A DNA stretch of 64,000 nucleotides, taken from the NCBI RefSeq assembly GCF_011742165.1, contig NZ_JAAQTO010000018.1, forward strand, positions 62,001 to 126,000, written 5' to 3'. Every line of letters begins with the position of its first letter. The stretch's first letter is position 1. Position numbers and translations under genes: made by a program. Source of the DNA: Billgrantia bachuensis (lineage in GTDB: Bacteria; Pseudomonadota; Gammaproteobacteria; Pseudomonadales; Halomonadaceae). The notes beneath the pieces were generated by a model. That model did not search any database. It worked only from the letters and a program-made list of their open reading frames with translations, and had not been told where the DNA came from. This document shows positions 1 to 8,831 of the stretch, in pieces.

Positions 1-2
1 AC

Positions 3-572
3 CGGGCAGCCCAGAGAGCCCGTGTCGACCGGATCGACCAAACTGCTCGGGACATGGTCAGCGCACGTATGGAGGCACGCGCCCGGGTGAAAGCCGGCGA
101 GGCTTCCGACCATGAGCAATTGATGGCGGGCTGGCAGCATATTTTCGAGGTGCCGCGTACGGATGCCGATCTGCGCAACTGGGATCTTTCCCTCGATCCG
201 ACCGACCGCACGCTCGGCTCACTCTGGGGACGCGACCCGTTCAAGACCAATATGAACGGGGTCGGCTTCGGCAAGGTCTGCACGCCGGAGAGCTGGCTGT
301 CGACCTGGTCGGGGCTCTCCTCGAAGGCTGGGGTACTGCGCTGTGCCCCGGTTATCGATCAGCCGACCTTCGTCGTGCGCTACACCGCGGATGCCTGTGT
401 CTTTCCCGAGGAGATCACCGCGATCTTCGACGCTCTGGGCACCTCTGACAAGGACCAGGCGACGGTCCGCGGCACTCATCACGGTCAGCCCCTCGCGGCT
501 GGCGAGCCCAGTGGGCAAGCCCTGGCCGGCGAGGCGATCCGCGGCTGGTTGCAGGACCGGCTCGCCACCTGA
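3..572 (+). CDS. Alpha/beta hydrolase-like protein, C-terminal part (5' end outside window)
   Basis: The frame is open to the left edge with no stop before the ATG at 54, so this is the 3' part (about 189 residues) of a longer gene. The fragment has the look of the C-terminal half of a large alpha/beta hydrolase: a GLSS-type segment near residue 100, then a strand reading PTFVVRYTADACVFP. That strand resembles the place where such enzymes carry the late catalytic Asp, and a His-containing GTHHG follows. The nucleophile elbow would lie outside the window. It ends 22 bp before the CoA-ligase gene and is probably in the same operon. In an aromatic-degradation cluster it could hydrolyse a ring-cleavage product or an ester. 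Family assignment is moderate; substrate unknown. Confidence 0.5.
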   Translation, partial: RAAQRARVDRIDQTARDMVSARMEARARVKAGEASDHEQLMAGWQHIFEVPRTDADLRNWDLSLDPTDRTLGSLWGRDPFKTNMNGVGFGKVCTPESWLSTWSGLSSKAGVLRCAPVIDQPTFVVRYTADACVFPEEITAIFDALGTSDKDQATVRGTHHGQPLAAGEPSGQALAGEAIRGWLQDRLAT

Positions 573-593
573 GTTACACCGAAGGAAGAGATC

Positions 594-2273
594 ATGACCT
601 ACCAACCACAACACCCCATGGCCGGTGTCGTCTATCCGACAGCCGCCGACCTCGAGCGCTGGCACGCGTCCGGCACCATTACTGCTGAGACGCTAGCCGA
701 CGGTTTTCGCGCAGCGGCCCGGCAGCATGCCGAGCGCCCCGCCATCCTCTGGCTTGACGGCCAGATAAGCTATTCTGAGCTGGATGCGACGACCGACAGG
801 GTCGCCCAGGGGCTCCTTCAGCAGGGGTTAAAGCCACTCGATCGAGTTATCTTTCAGCTCTCCAACAAGCCGGAGACGCTCATTGCCTTTCTCGCCTGCT
901 GGAAGGCTGGAATCATCCCGATCTGTACCCTGTCCGCTCACCGCGAGGCGGAGATCGGCTTTCTCGCCGCGTTCGGTGGCGCCAAGGCCCACTTCATCGA
1001 GAGCGACGAGACAAAATTCGACTTCCATGCCTTCGCCAAGAAGATGCAGAAAGAGGTAGAAGGACTTGAGCTGATCGTCTCTACCCGAGGCATCCCTGGT
1101 GAGGGTGCTATCGACCTGGCGACGCTAATGTCGGAAGACCTGGACGAGGCACTCGCCGGGCTCGAGGCCGTGCCCCAAGACCCCTGGCAGGTTGCCGCCT
1201 TCCAGCTCTCGGGTGGCACGACCGGGGTGCCCAAGATCATCCCGCGGATGCACTCAGAATACCTCTACAACATGCGCCAAGTCTGGACCTTCAAGGGCTG
1301 GTATACACAAGACCGCCTCTTCGTCCCCATGCCCTTTGCCCACAACCTCAACATGGGCTGCGGTTGGGGCCCCTTCCTCATGAACGGCGGCACGGTCATT
1401 GCCACGCCGCGGGTCGACCAAGAGGCGATGCGCGAGGTACACAACACCCTGCGGCCCACGATCATGGGCGCCGCCAAGCCAATCATCATGCGCATGAAGA
1501 CAGAGATATCCCAAGGACATATACCCACGGAGTCACTGCGTGAAATCTTCTCAACCGACGCCGCTGAAGATGTAACCCGCACGATGGGCGTGGAAGGTCA
1601 TCACATCTTCGGGATGACCGAGGGCACCATTATGTTCACCCGCCATGGTGACAGCGAGGCTATCCGCTTCGGGACCTGCGGTCGCCCCATATCGGAGCAT
1701 GACGAGGTTAGGTTGCTAGAGCCCGGGACCGAGAACGAAGTCGCCGAGGGCCAGATTGGTGAACTCGCCGTGCGCGGCCCCTACACCATCCGTGGCTATT
1801 ACAATGCCCCGGAGCGCAACGCGGAAACCTTCACCAGCGACGGCTTGTACCGCTCCGGCGATCTGATGCTGCGGCATCGGATAGATGGTCAGGAATATTA
1901 CTCCTTCGAGGGCCGCATAAAGGACGTTGTAGACCGTGCCGGCGAAAAAGTGAATTGCGAGGAGGTCGAACGTGCCGTTATGGCCCATCCCGCTTTCATA
2001 GATGTTGCAGTGGTGGGTATGCCCTCGCCCACCCATGGTGAACGCATCTGCCTTTACGCAGTAGTGGAGCCCGGCACGACCCCGCCCAGTGTCGAGGAGC
2101 TCGGTGCCTTCCTCAAGGAAGCGGGGCTTGCGATCTTCAAATGGCCCGAACGCATTGAAATTATCGATGCGCTCCCTTTAACAAAGGTTGGCAAGCTCAA
2201 CAAGGCCATCCTGCGGCAGCGTATCGAGGCGACACTAGGGGGCGAGGCTTCTGGGATTTCCGAAAGCACTTGA
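594..2273 (+). CDS. Aryl acid-CoA/AMP ligase (DhbE/EntE-like, ANL superfamily)
   Basis: Adenylate-forming enzyme of 559 residues, full length for the family. It is expected to activate an aromatic carboxylic acid with ATP and then load CoA. The P-loop-like A3 motif is LSGGTTGVPK near residue 205, with IFGMTE near 338, YRSGDL near 418, GRIKDVVDRAGEKVNCEEVE near 440, and a PLTKVGKLNK segment near 527 carrying the C-terminal catalytic Lys. Overall flavour is 2,3-dihydroxybenzoate/salicylate-AMP ligase rather than benzoate-CoA ligase. A Shine-Dalgarno-like GGAAGAGA lies before the ATG. No siderophore genes are nearby. The following hydroxylase and thioesterase point to CoA thioester catabolism (hydroxybenzoate or salicylate type). 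The exact acid cannot be read from sequence. Confidence 0.85.
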   Translation: MTYQPQHPMAGVVYPTAADLERWHASGTITAETLADGFRAAARQHAERPAILWLDGQISYSELDATTDRVAQGLLQQGLKPLDRVIFQLSNKPETLIAFLACWKAGIIPICTLSAHREAEIGFLAAFGGAKAHFIESDETKFDFHAFAKKMQKEVEGLELIVSTRGIPGEGAIDLATLMSEDLDEALAGLEAVPQDPWQVAAFQLSGGTTGVPKIIPRMHSEYLYNMRQVWTFKGWYTQDRLFVPMPFAHNLNMGCGWGPFLMNGGTVIATPRVDQEAMREVHNTLRPTIMGAAKPIIMRMKTEISQGHIPTESLREIFSTDAAEDVTRTMGVEGHHIFGMTEGTIMFTRHGDSEAIRFGTCGRPISEHDEVRLLEPGTENEVAEGQIGELAVRGPYTIRGYYNAPERNAETFTSDGLYRSGDLMLRHRIDGQEYYSFEGRIKDVVDRAGEKVNCEEVERAVMAHPAFIDVAVVGMPSPTHGERICLYAVVEPGTTPPSVEELGAFLKEAGLAIFKWPERIEIIDALPLTKVGKLNKAILRQRIEATLGGEASGISEST

Positions 2274-2323
2274 CCCGATTACATAAAAGCATAAATATCG
2301 CCAATAATTGACTGGGTATCAAA

Positions 2324-3469
2324 ATGAAGATCAATGTTCTCGGTGGTGGCCCCTCAGGCCTCTACTTCGCCTATCTCGCCCGTAAGCGCCTCGGCAAGGT
2401 GGAAGTCCATGTACATGAGCGGAATGCGCCCGACGCCACCTTCGGCTTCGGCGTCGTCCTCGCCGGAGCAGGCCTTGCTCGTCTGGAAAAGGCGGATGCC
2501 GAGAGTTTCGCACGGCTCTGCGGCATCACCAAGCGGCTTGGCAATCAGGAAATTATCCTGAACGGACAGGCCGTCTCAATCGGTGGTAAGGCGTACGGCG
2601 GCGCCGTCGAAAGGCTGCAATTACTCAAGGTGCTGCAAGAACTCTGCGCAGAAGTCGGCGTGCATGTCAGTCACCATGACGACATTAAAGATGTCGAAGC
2701 CTTAGAGAATGCCGACCTGCTGGTGGGTGCCGACGGCGCAAATTCCACCTTGCGACGTACCTATTCCCACTCCTTCGGCACCCATGACAGCCAGCTTTCC
2801 AACTCCTTCGCTTGGTACGGCGCCGAGCGTGTGCACGACCGCCCGACGCTAAGCTTCCGCAACGCTGGAGGAGGCGCTTTCTGTGCACATTACTACCCCT
2901 ATACGAATCGTATGTGTACCTACGTCATGGAGTGTGATCGCGCCGCCTGGGAGGGCTGTAGCTTCGGCGAGATGACCGAGGATGAGCGGCAGGCCTTTGT
3001 GGAAGAGCTTTACGCCGAAGAGCTGCAGGGTGTCCCGCTCATCTCCAACAAATCCGAATGGCGGAACTTCCAGCCGGTCTGGAATGATCACTGGACGTAC
3101 GGTCACCGGGTACTGATCGGAGACGCTGTACGGCGGGCGCATTTCTCTATTGGCTCGGGCACAAGAATAGCAATGGAGGACTCCATTGCCTTGGTCCAGG
3201 CCTTGGAGACGAAGGGTAATATCCAGGCGGCACTTGCCACCTACGTGGCCACCCGCAAGCCGGCCGCCGACAAGCTGATCGGCGCGGCCCAGGAGAGCTA
3301 CACCTGGTACGAAGAGATGAGTCGGCACATGCAACAAGCCGACACCCTCCACGCTTTCGCCTTGGACTACTTGACGCGCACCAGCCGAGTAGATACGGCG
3401 CGCGTCGCGTCCGAGTACCCCGCTTTCATGAAGGCCCTCGAGGCCGAACGCGTGAGATTAACCGAATGA
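2324..3469 (+). CDS. FAD-dependent aryl-CoA hydroxylase (salicylyl-CoA/anthraniloyl-CoA monooxygenase type)
   Basis: Class A flavoprotein monooxygenase of 381 residues. It starts with the dinucleotide-binding GGGPSGLYFA at residues 8-17, has the DG motif LLVGADGANSTLRR near residue 140, and the GD motif LIGDAVRRAHFSIGSGTR near 264. The AHFSIGSGT signature is typical of enzymes acting on aryl-CoA thioesters (salicylyl-CoA 5-hydroxylase, the N-terminal half of anthraniloyl-CoA monooxygenase, 4-hydroxybenzoyl-CoA 1-hydroxylase). It lacks the extra C-terminal oxidoreductase domain of anthraniloyl-CoA monooxygenase. The stop overlaps the thioesterase ATG (ATGA), implying translational coupling. 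Position between ligase and thioesterase supports hydroxylation at the CoA stage. Regiochemistry is inferred only. Confidence 0.82.
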   Translation: MKINVLGGGPSGLYFAYLARKRLGKVEVHVHERNAPDATFGFGVVLAGAGLARLEKADAESFARLCGITKRLGNQEIILNGQAVSIGGKAYGGAVERLQLLKVLQELCAEVGVHVSHHDDIKDVEALENADLLVGADGANSTLRRTYSHSFGTHDSQLSNSFAWYGAERVHDRPTLSFRNAGGGAFCAHYYPYTNRMCTYVMECDRAAWEGCSFGEMTEDERQAFVEELYAEELQGVPLISNKSEWRNFQPVWNDHWTYGHRVLIGDAVRRAHFSIGSGTRIAMEDSIALVQALETKGNIQAALATYVATRKPAADKLIGAAQESYTWYEEMSRHMQQADTLHAFALDYLTRTSRVDTARVASEYPAFMKALEAERVRLTE

Positions 3470-3966
3470 CGACCTACTCCTTTTTCCCCTCGACGGAAAC
3501 AGTCATTGGTGATGCACCGCTGATCATTCGGCGCGTGGTGCGCTGGGGTGACTGCGATCCTGCCGGCATCGTCTACACGCCGCGCTTCCTCGACTACACG
3601 ATCTCGGCCTACGAAGCCTTCATCGGTCTGATGCTGGGCGGGCCACTCCACAGTACCAAGGCGAACCTCGGGGTGAACTTCCCGGTGCGGGGCGTCGAGC
3701 TCGACTTTCACTCACCGCTGCCGGTCGACACCCAGTTCGACATGGAGGTTCGGGTGGGAGAGATCCGCTCACGCACCTTCGACCTCCACGTAACGGCCAC
3801 AAGGGTCGCCGCCGAGCATCCGGGTCCGGTCGCCTTCCTCGCCCGCATCAGCCCGGTCACCGTGGATGCCGCCAACTGGTCCGCCGTGCCCCTACCTGAC
3901 GTGCTGAGATCCCGAATCACGGCCTATGCCGACGCCTACCCACAGCACGCGGAGATAACGCTATGA
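3466..3966 (+). CDS. Hot-dog acyl-CoA thioesterase, 4-hydroxybenzoyl-CoA thioesterase type
   Basis: A 166-residue hot-dog fold protein. The segment WGDCDPAGIVYTPRF at residues 27-41 matches the active-site region of the Pseudomonas 4-hydroxybenzoyl-CoA thioesterase, and Asp31 is in the catalytic position. It should release CoA from the hydroxylated aryl-CoA made by the preceding gene. It is translationally coupled on both sides: its ATG overlaps the monooxygenase stop, and its own TGA overlaps the isomerase ATG at 3963. Ligase, hydroxylase and thioesterase in a row resemble the CoA-dependent hydroxybenzoate/salicylate-to-gentisate routes. Gentisyl-CoA is therefore the most likely substrate, as inference. 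Confidence 0.82.
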   Translation: MTTYSFFPSTETVIGDAPLIIRRVVRWGDCDPAGIVYTPRFLDYTISAYEAFIGLMLGGPLHSTKANLGVNFPVRGVELDFHSPLPVDTQFDMEVRVGEIRSRTFDLHVTATRVAAEHPGPVAFLARISPVTVDAANWSAVPLPDVLRSRITAYADAYPQHAEITL

Positions 3967-4724
3967 GAACCTATCGGATCGGGCAGATCGTGCCCTCTTC
4001 CAATATCACCATGGAAACCGAGATTCCCGCCATGCTCCGGCAGCGGGAGGCCATCCGCCCGGAGCGCTTCACCTTTCATTCCAGCCGGATGCGCATGAAG
4101 AAGGTAACCCCGGAGGAACTGGCCGCGATGGACCATGACTCCCTGCGCTGCGCGCGTGAACTGGCGGATGCCAACGTCGACGTGATGGGCTACGCCTGCC
4201 TCGTGGCAATCATGAGTCAGGGACTCGGCTATCACCGGACCTCCAAGGCCAGGCTGGAGGGGGCGGTTGCCGAAGAGGGGAAATCGATTCCCGTCATCTC
4301 CTCCGCCGGCGCGCTAGTAGAGGGACTCAAGGCGCTCGGCGTCAAGCGGGTCAGCCTCCTCATGCCCTACATGAAGCCGCTGGCCGCCAAGGTCACCGAA
4401 TACATCGAGAGCGAAGGTTTTGAAATCCAGGACAGCCTGGCACTGGAGATCGAGGATAACTTAGCCGTTGCCGCGCGCAACCCGATGGCACTCACTGAAG
4501 ACGTCAAACGCTTGAACACCAAGGGGGTCGACGCCGTGGTGCTCTCGGCCTGTGTGCAGATGCCATCACTGGCGGCACTGGCACAGGTCGAGGCACGCCT
4601 GGGCATACCAGTGACCTCAGCCGCCGCCTGCACGGTCCGTTCGATGCTCAAGTCCATGCGCCTGGAGCCGGTGGCCCCAAATGCGGGTGCCATCCTGTCC
4701 GAAGGGTTGGCGTCGGTCGAGTAG
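3963..4724 (+). CDS. maiA: Maleate cis-trans isomerase
   Basis: A 253-residue member of the Asp/Glu racemase superfamily. The N-terminus RTYRIGQIVPSSNITMETEI and the PERFTFHSSRMRMK segment closely match characterised maleate isomerases (MaiA/NicE). Both cysteines of the family are present: Cys79 in GYACLVAIM and Cys197 in LSACVQM. The enzyme converts maleate to fumarate in the cytoplasm. In known pathways maleate arises from the 2,5-dihydroxypyridine (nicotinate) branch or from hydrolysis of maleylpyruvate in a gentisate branch. With the preceding CoA genes the second looks more natural here. The ATG overlaps the thioesterase stop, so it belongs to the same transcript. Confidence 0.88.
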   Translation: MRTYRIGQIVPSSNITMETEIPAMLRQREAIRPERFTFHSSRMRMKKVTPEELAAMDHDSLRCARELADANVDVMGYACLVAIMSQGLGYHRTSKARLEGAVAEEGKSIPVISSAGALVEGLKALGVKRVSLLMPYMKPLAAKVTEYIESEGFEIQDSLALEIEDNLAVAARNPMALTEDVKRLNTKGVDAVVLSACVQMPSLAALAQVEARLGIPVTSAAACTVRSMLKSMRLEPVAPNAGAILSEGLASVE

Positions 4725-4794
4725 CCTCTTGAACGAATCATCCGTGCACCCAAACAGCCGGTCGTCCGGCAACAAAAACAGAGGTAAGGCAGTC

Positions 4795-5769
4795 ATGAAA
4801 ACAATCACAACCCTTCTCGCCGCCACAGTGCTGACTGTGACCACCGCCACGGCCCAAGCCACTACGCAAGTCCGAATGCTCAAGACTTGGGATGATCGCT
4901 ATCCCGGTTCCACCGTGATCTGCGATCGCTACGCCGAATTGCTTGAGGAGGCCTCTAATGGTGAGATCCAGGTCCAGATGATGGGCCCCGAAACTATTCC
5001 GCCATTAGAGCAGTTGGAACCCACCCGCCAAGGCATTTTCCAGGTCCTTTGCACCTATCCTGGGTTCCACACTGGATCCGCCACCCTGCTGACTGGCCTG
5101 GAGAGCATCCGCCCCGACGCCAAGGCCTTTCGTGCAAGTGGGGCAATGGATGTGATCCAAGAAACCTATGCCAACCTCGGCGTGCACGCCGTCTCGGTGC
5201 CGCTGGCCCATGGATACTGGATATACCTCAATCGCGACCTGTCGAGCCACGGCGACCTGAGGGGCCTACAAATCCGCGCCCTTCCCCCGCAGCACCCCTA
5301 CATCACCTCTATCGGTGGTACGCCGGTGGTAATGTCCCCAGCCGAAATGTTCAGTGCTTTGGAGCGTGGTGTGGTGGATGGTGCACTTTTCCCGGCGGCG
5401 GGAGCGGCAGGCTACGGCTTCGCTGAGGTCACTGACAAGTACTTCGATGCTGGTGCCACCGCCCCTCATATCATCGTAGCCAATACTGCCTTCTGGGATG
5501 GGTTGTCCGAGGAAGTTCGGACAATCTTCGAAGCCCAGGCGGAAGTGCTCGAGCACGAGGTGCCTGTCACCTATGAGCGCCTGAATGCAGAGGAGCACGA
5601 TAAGATGGCCGCTGCCGGCATGGAGCTTGTGACTCTCGAGGGCGAGGTCGCCGATACCCTGTCCGAGGCCATCGTCAACGGCGCCTGGAGTTACGCGGCG
5701 ACACGCAACCCGAATGCCACCGAAGCGCTGCACGCCATCGTCGAAGCGGCCGGGCTGCTCAACGACTGA
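4795..5769 (+). CDS. TRAP transporter substrate-binding protein, DctP type
   Basis: Periplasmic solute-binding protein of 324 residues. The start is set at 4795 because it gives a clear signal peptide (MKTITTLLAATVLTVTTATA) and a GAGG ribosome site just upstream; the open frame extends further up without support. The body has the DctP layout, with the ligand-binding Arg region LRGLQIRALP and the following GGTPVVMSPAEMFSALERG segment typical of TRAP binding proteins. It is followed by DctQ and DctM subunits, making a complete TRAP system. Given the upstream genes the ligand is probably an aromatic acid or other small carboxylate rather than a C4-dicarboxylate. Confidence 0.92.
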   Translation: MKTITTLLAATVLTVTTATAQATTQVRMLKTWDDRYPGSTVICDRYAELLEEASNGEIQVQMMGPETIPPLEQLEPTRQGIFQVLCTYPGFHTGSATLLTGLESIRPDAKAFRASGAMDVIQETYANLGVHAVSVPLAHGYWIYLNRDLSSHGDLRGLQIRALPPQHPYITSIGGTPVVMSPAEMFSALERGVVDGALFPAAGAAGYGFAEVTDKYFDAGATAPHIIVANTAFWDGLSEEVRTIFEAQAEVLEHEVPVTYERLNAEEHDKMAAAGMELVTLEGEVADTLSEAIVNGAWSYAATRNPNATEALHAIVEAAGLLND

Positions 5770-5834
5770 AGCGATGATGTGCCGGGATCGTGCCCGAGAA
5801 GCACGGCCCGGCACGTCAATGAGAGGTTAACCAC

Positions 5835-6359
5835 ATGCTACCCCTGCTCACGAAAACCCACGACGCCATCAGCGAAATCGGGCTCTATACCGGGCTACTC
5901 GCCTTGGCCCTGATTGCCCTGCTCATCTTCATGGGTACGATGTCGCGCTATTTCCTCGGAGCTCCAATCGGCTGGGTATCGGATTGGTCCAACTATCTGC
6001 TTGCAGTCTCCGTCTTCGTCACTGCCCCTGCGGTTACCAGGCGAGGGTTGCATGTCAGTATGGATATCCTGCCGTCTCTGTTGCCATCAGCCACACTGCG
6101 GAAGGCAGCGGCCGTCCTGGCTTCAGCTCTGACTTGCACGATTCTCGCTGTGCTGAGCTGGCTCTTGATACGCAGTCTCGCTGGCGCCTGGACTTCCGGC
6201 ACGACCACTGCTGCCGCCTATCCGATTCCCAGATGGTGGCTATTTGCGTTCATCCTGTACGGCTTGGCCTCCTCAGGACTCCATGTCTTGCGGGCAGGCA
6301 TCGCCGCCCTTTGCGTTGAACATTCCGCCTATACCCCCGAGCCTACCGAAGGAGCCTGA
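5835..6359 (+). CDS. TRAP transporter small membrane subunit, DctQ type
   Basis: Integral membrane protein of 174 residues with four predicted hydrophobic segments (about residues 17-40, 53-75, 90-115 and 130-155). The motif GWVSDWSNYLLAVSVFVTAP near residue 48 is typical of DctQ. It couples the periplasmic binding protein to the large DctM permease. It lies 65 bp after the binding-protein gene and 3 bp before the DctM gene. A GAGAGGTTAA ribosome site precedes the ATG. Normal length for the family, no anomalies. Confidence 0.9.
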   Translation: MLPLLTKTHDAISEIGLYTGLLALALIALLIFMGTMSRYFLGAPIGWVSDWSNYLLAVSVFVTAPAVTRRGLHVSMDILPSLLPSATLRKAAAVLASALTCTILAVLSWLLIRSLAGAWTSGTTTAAAYPIPRWWLFAFILYGLASSGLHVLRAGIAALCVEHSAYTPEPTEGA

Positions 6360-6362
6360 CAC

Positions 6363-7652
6363 ATGGCGATCTATGCCGGACTCTTCACCTTAGCCGGGCT
6401 TTTTATCATCGGCGTTCCCGTCTTTGCGGCTTTTTTCGGTTTCAACATCATCGCAGCCATCCTGCTGATGGGCCCGCAAATGCTGTCGCTTTTCTCAGCG
6501 TCGATACTTGATACTGTCACCACAGGCGAGCTGGTCACGGTGCCGCTATTTATTCTCATGGGAGAGCTGCTCTTCCGTTCAGGCTGCATTGCCATACTTT
6601 TCGACGCGGTGGACGATATCATCGGCCGAATCCGCGGCCGGCAATACGTCATCGTTGTAGTGATTTCGGTGCTTCTTGGAGCCCTCTCTGGATCAGCTGT
6701 CGCGGTAGCCGCCATGCTCGGCCGCACCGTTATGGTCGAGGGTATGAAACGTGGTGGCGATCGTCGCCTGCTTGCGGGCCTCATCCTTGGCGGTTCTTGC
6801 CTAGCCCCGATCATACCCCCTAGCTTCCTCGTCGTGCTGATCGGCATGCTTTCGGGTACCTCAATTTCGGCTCTGCTCGCAGCCGGTGTGTTGCCGGGCC
6901 TCGTCGCAGGGCTACTCTTCTTTCTTTATGTTCAGGTGCAGCTTCACCTCGATCCTAGCCGGGACCTTGAGCGCAATGAGGGCCGCTTACGGCGCCCACT
7001 TTGGAAAGCCCTTGTCTCACTGTTGCCGTTTTCCCTCGTGATCTTCTCGGTCTTAGGATTGATTCTGCTCGGCATCGCCACACCCAGCGAATCTGCCGCC
7101 TGCGGCGTCGTGGGCGCCCTGATTGTCTCGGCGATCTACCGCAAGCTCACAGTAACGATGGTGGTAGAGGCCCTGAAGGGAGCTGTGCTGATGTCATCCA
7201 TGATCTTACTGATCATGGCAGCCTCGAAGATCCTCACCCAATTATTGGCCTTCTCCGGCTTCACCCACGAACTGATAGCCTTCCTCACGGCTATGGATCT
7301 TTCGATGCTAGCGGCTCTAATACTGTTGATGCTGATTCCCTTCGTGCTGTGCATGTTCCTGGATCAGATAGCGCTAATGCTGATACTCATTCCGATCTAC
7401 AACCCGCTGGTTGCCGTCTTCGGATTCGACCCGCTTGTGTTCTGGACACTGTTCCTTCTGAACCTCACCCTGGGAGCGATCACTCCACCCTTCGGCTATG
7501 CTCTGTTCACCCTCAGCGCTTCGAGTCCTAGCGAGGTTAGTTTGAAGGAAATTTACGCCGCGGCTTGGCCTTTTATCGGCTTGATTGTCCTTACGATGGT
7601 TCTAGCCTATACCTTCCCAGCCTTGGTCACCTGGCTTCCCTCTCGTCTGTAA
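6363..7652 (+). CDS. TRAP transporter large permease subunit, DctM type
   Basis: Polytopic permease of 429 residues with about 12 hydrophobic segments, the expected size for DctM. Family marks include an early LFILMGELLFRSG, ISVLLGALSGSAVAVAAMLG, the CLAPIIPPSFLVVLIG loop, and a C-terminal TLFLLNLTLGAITPPFGYAL. It forms the Na+-driven channel of the TRAP system together with the two preceding proteins. It begins 3 bp after the DctQ stop. It is the last gene of the catabolic operon, and an inverted repeat follows within 10 bp. Confidence 0.93.
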   Translation: MAIYAGLFTLAGLFIIGVPVFAAFFGFNIIAAILLMGPQMLSLFSASILDTVTTGELVTVPLFILMGELLFRSGCIAILFDAVDDIIGRIRGRQYVIVVVISVLLGALSGSAVAVAAMLGRTVMVEGMKRGGDRRLLAGLILGGSCLAPIIPPSFLVVLIGMLSGTSISALLAAGVLPGLVAGLLFFLYVQVQLHLDPSRDLERNEGRLRRPLWKALVSLLPFSLVIFSVLGLILLGIATPSESAACGVVGALIVSAIYRKLTVTMVVEALKGAVLMSSMILLIMAASKILTQLLAFSGFTHELIAFLTAMDLSMLAALILLMLIPFVLCMFLDQIALMLILIPIYNPLVAVFGFDPLVFWTLFLLNLTLGAITPPFGYALFTLSASSPSEVSLKEIYAAAWPFIGLIVLTMVLAYTFPALVTWLPSRL

Positions 7653-7659
7653 TGGCCCT

Positions 7660-7705
7660 CCCCTGACCTCGATACTGCGCAGCTGAAGCCAGGCGGGGTC
7701 AGGGG
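7660..7705 (+). terminator. Inverted repeat after the TRAP operon, possible terminator
   Basis: CCCCTGACC at 7660-7668 pairs with GGTCAGGGG at 7697-7705, giving a 9 bp GC-rich stem 8 bp after the DctM stop. The loop is long (28 nt) and there is no T run, so it is a weak or factor-assisted terminator at best. Confidence 0.4.
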
Positions 7706-8091
7706 ATATTCACCGAAGAATCAGCTTAGCTATTTCTCATTGTTACAGAGCGCAAGATGATCAAGTTACCTTAACCAGCGAGATGCCAGCATCGGCTTTT
7801 GAGCTCTCTACTGTTTCGATGCAGTTTTCTTCCACTCCCAACCAAGCCGAGCTAAAAATTTTACGCCTGGGATATTAATAAAATCGTCGCCGAGACCAAC
7901 ATTGTAAATAAACGCACATTTTTTCGGACAGTCGGTCCTCTATCGTGATGCAGAACTTATAGTTTGACAGCAGGCAATAGTTTATATTAACCATACAAAC
8001 TTGACCTCAGTCATCCACCTTGGTTCTTTTTGTATTATACTCAACATGAGTAGTGGCTTGACACCTTCATGATCGTTACGGGAGAAAGATG
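7706..8091. other. AT-richer intergenic stretch, no gene seen
   Basis: No convincing reading frame was found. The stretch is clearly richer in A/T than the catabolic operon before it and marks the passage into the accessory region. It contains no tRNA-like fold or obvious attachment-site repeat that I could recognise. Confidence 0.4.
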
Positions 8092-8478
8092 ATGAGCAGA
8101 ATTTCTGACTACATTCAGGGGACGCGTACAGTGCGCGAGCTTCAACTCTCTGCCCCTGAGGTAATGAAGGATATGATCTATGATTTAGAGTATCCGATGA
8201 ACCCGCCACTTGAGCGAGCCGTGGAGTGCATCTTGAATGAACGGCGTTGCCCCGACTTCCGGGCTGCTGAGGTACTATTGCCTGCAATGATGAAGACCTT
8301 CGTCTTTTCAACGCAGAAATTGGATAAATCGAGTCTGAAAGGGCTTGAATCTGTTTGCAATAACTGCAGGAGGGTCGGGCACTGCTGGCGAGCCATGCGT
8401 GACCATGCTGGGGCTGAGGTCTGTCGTGACTTCTGCCCAAACGTAAAGGCGTTCACGGTTATAGCTACCAATGAATGA
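8092..8478 (+). CDS. Small Cys-rich hypothetical protein (possibly DUF6455-like)
   Basis: About 128 residues. Two ATGs lie in tandem (8089, 8092). The GGAGAAAG at 8081-8088 fits the second better by spacing, so 8092 is chosen. The C-terminal third carries a cysteine set, CNNCRRVGHCW, followed by VCRDFCPN: five cysteines within about 35 residues plus a His, suggesting metal binding. The ending FCPN recalls DUF6455 proteins, but I am not certain of that assignment. The N-terminal part is charged and helical with no motif I know. It stands alone between two gene-poor stretches. Function unknown. Confidence 0.55.
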   Translation: MSRISDYIQGTRTVRELQLSAPEVMKDMIYDLEYPMNPPLERAVECILNERRCPDFRAAEVLLPAMMKTFVFSTQKLDKSSLKGLESVCNNCRRVGHCWRAMRDHAGAEVCRDFCPNVKAFTVIATNE

Positions 8479-8831
8479 GCTAGGCTTTTTGAGGGATTCA
8501 ACGGTTCATGTGATATGGCTTGATTGAGAAGGAGGCCTTTCGCAGACCAGGTTTCGCATGATGAAAATGAAGTTGTAACTCTGGCAATCGCCGACTTTGA
8601 CCTCCACCGAGCGCATGTGGCCTGCCTAGCTGCCTCAGCAATGGCGGAGTCATTGTGCTGAGGGGCACGTGAGCATCCACATTCTGTGTCGACAACCTGC
8701 TCGCATTATGACCTTGCATTCAATGAGGTGCGCAGCGACGAATGCAGGCCAATGAAAGGATTTTCAGATCTATATCACTCCTGTGAGACGAGCCCTCCCT
8801 GGGCTTGTGCCATCAACACAGGAGACCCGAT
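8479..8831. other. Gene-poor stretch with one short inverted repeat
   Basis: No supported gene. CCTCAGCA at 8633-8640 is mirrored by TGCTGAGG at 8656-8663 (8 bp arms, 15 nt apart). Two short open frames overlap here but have no ribosome site or family resemblance. Confidence 0.35.

Noticed and set aside
594..2273. Siderophore-type DHB-AMP ligase
   Set aside because: Sequence flavour is DhbE/EntE-like, but there is no isochorismate, NRPS or aryl-carrier gene; hydroxylase and thioesterase neighbours point to catabolism.
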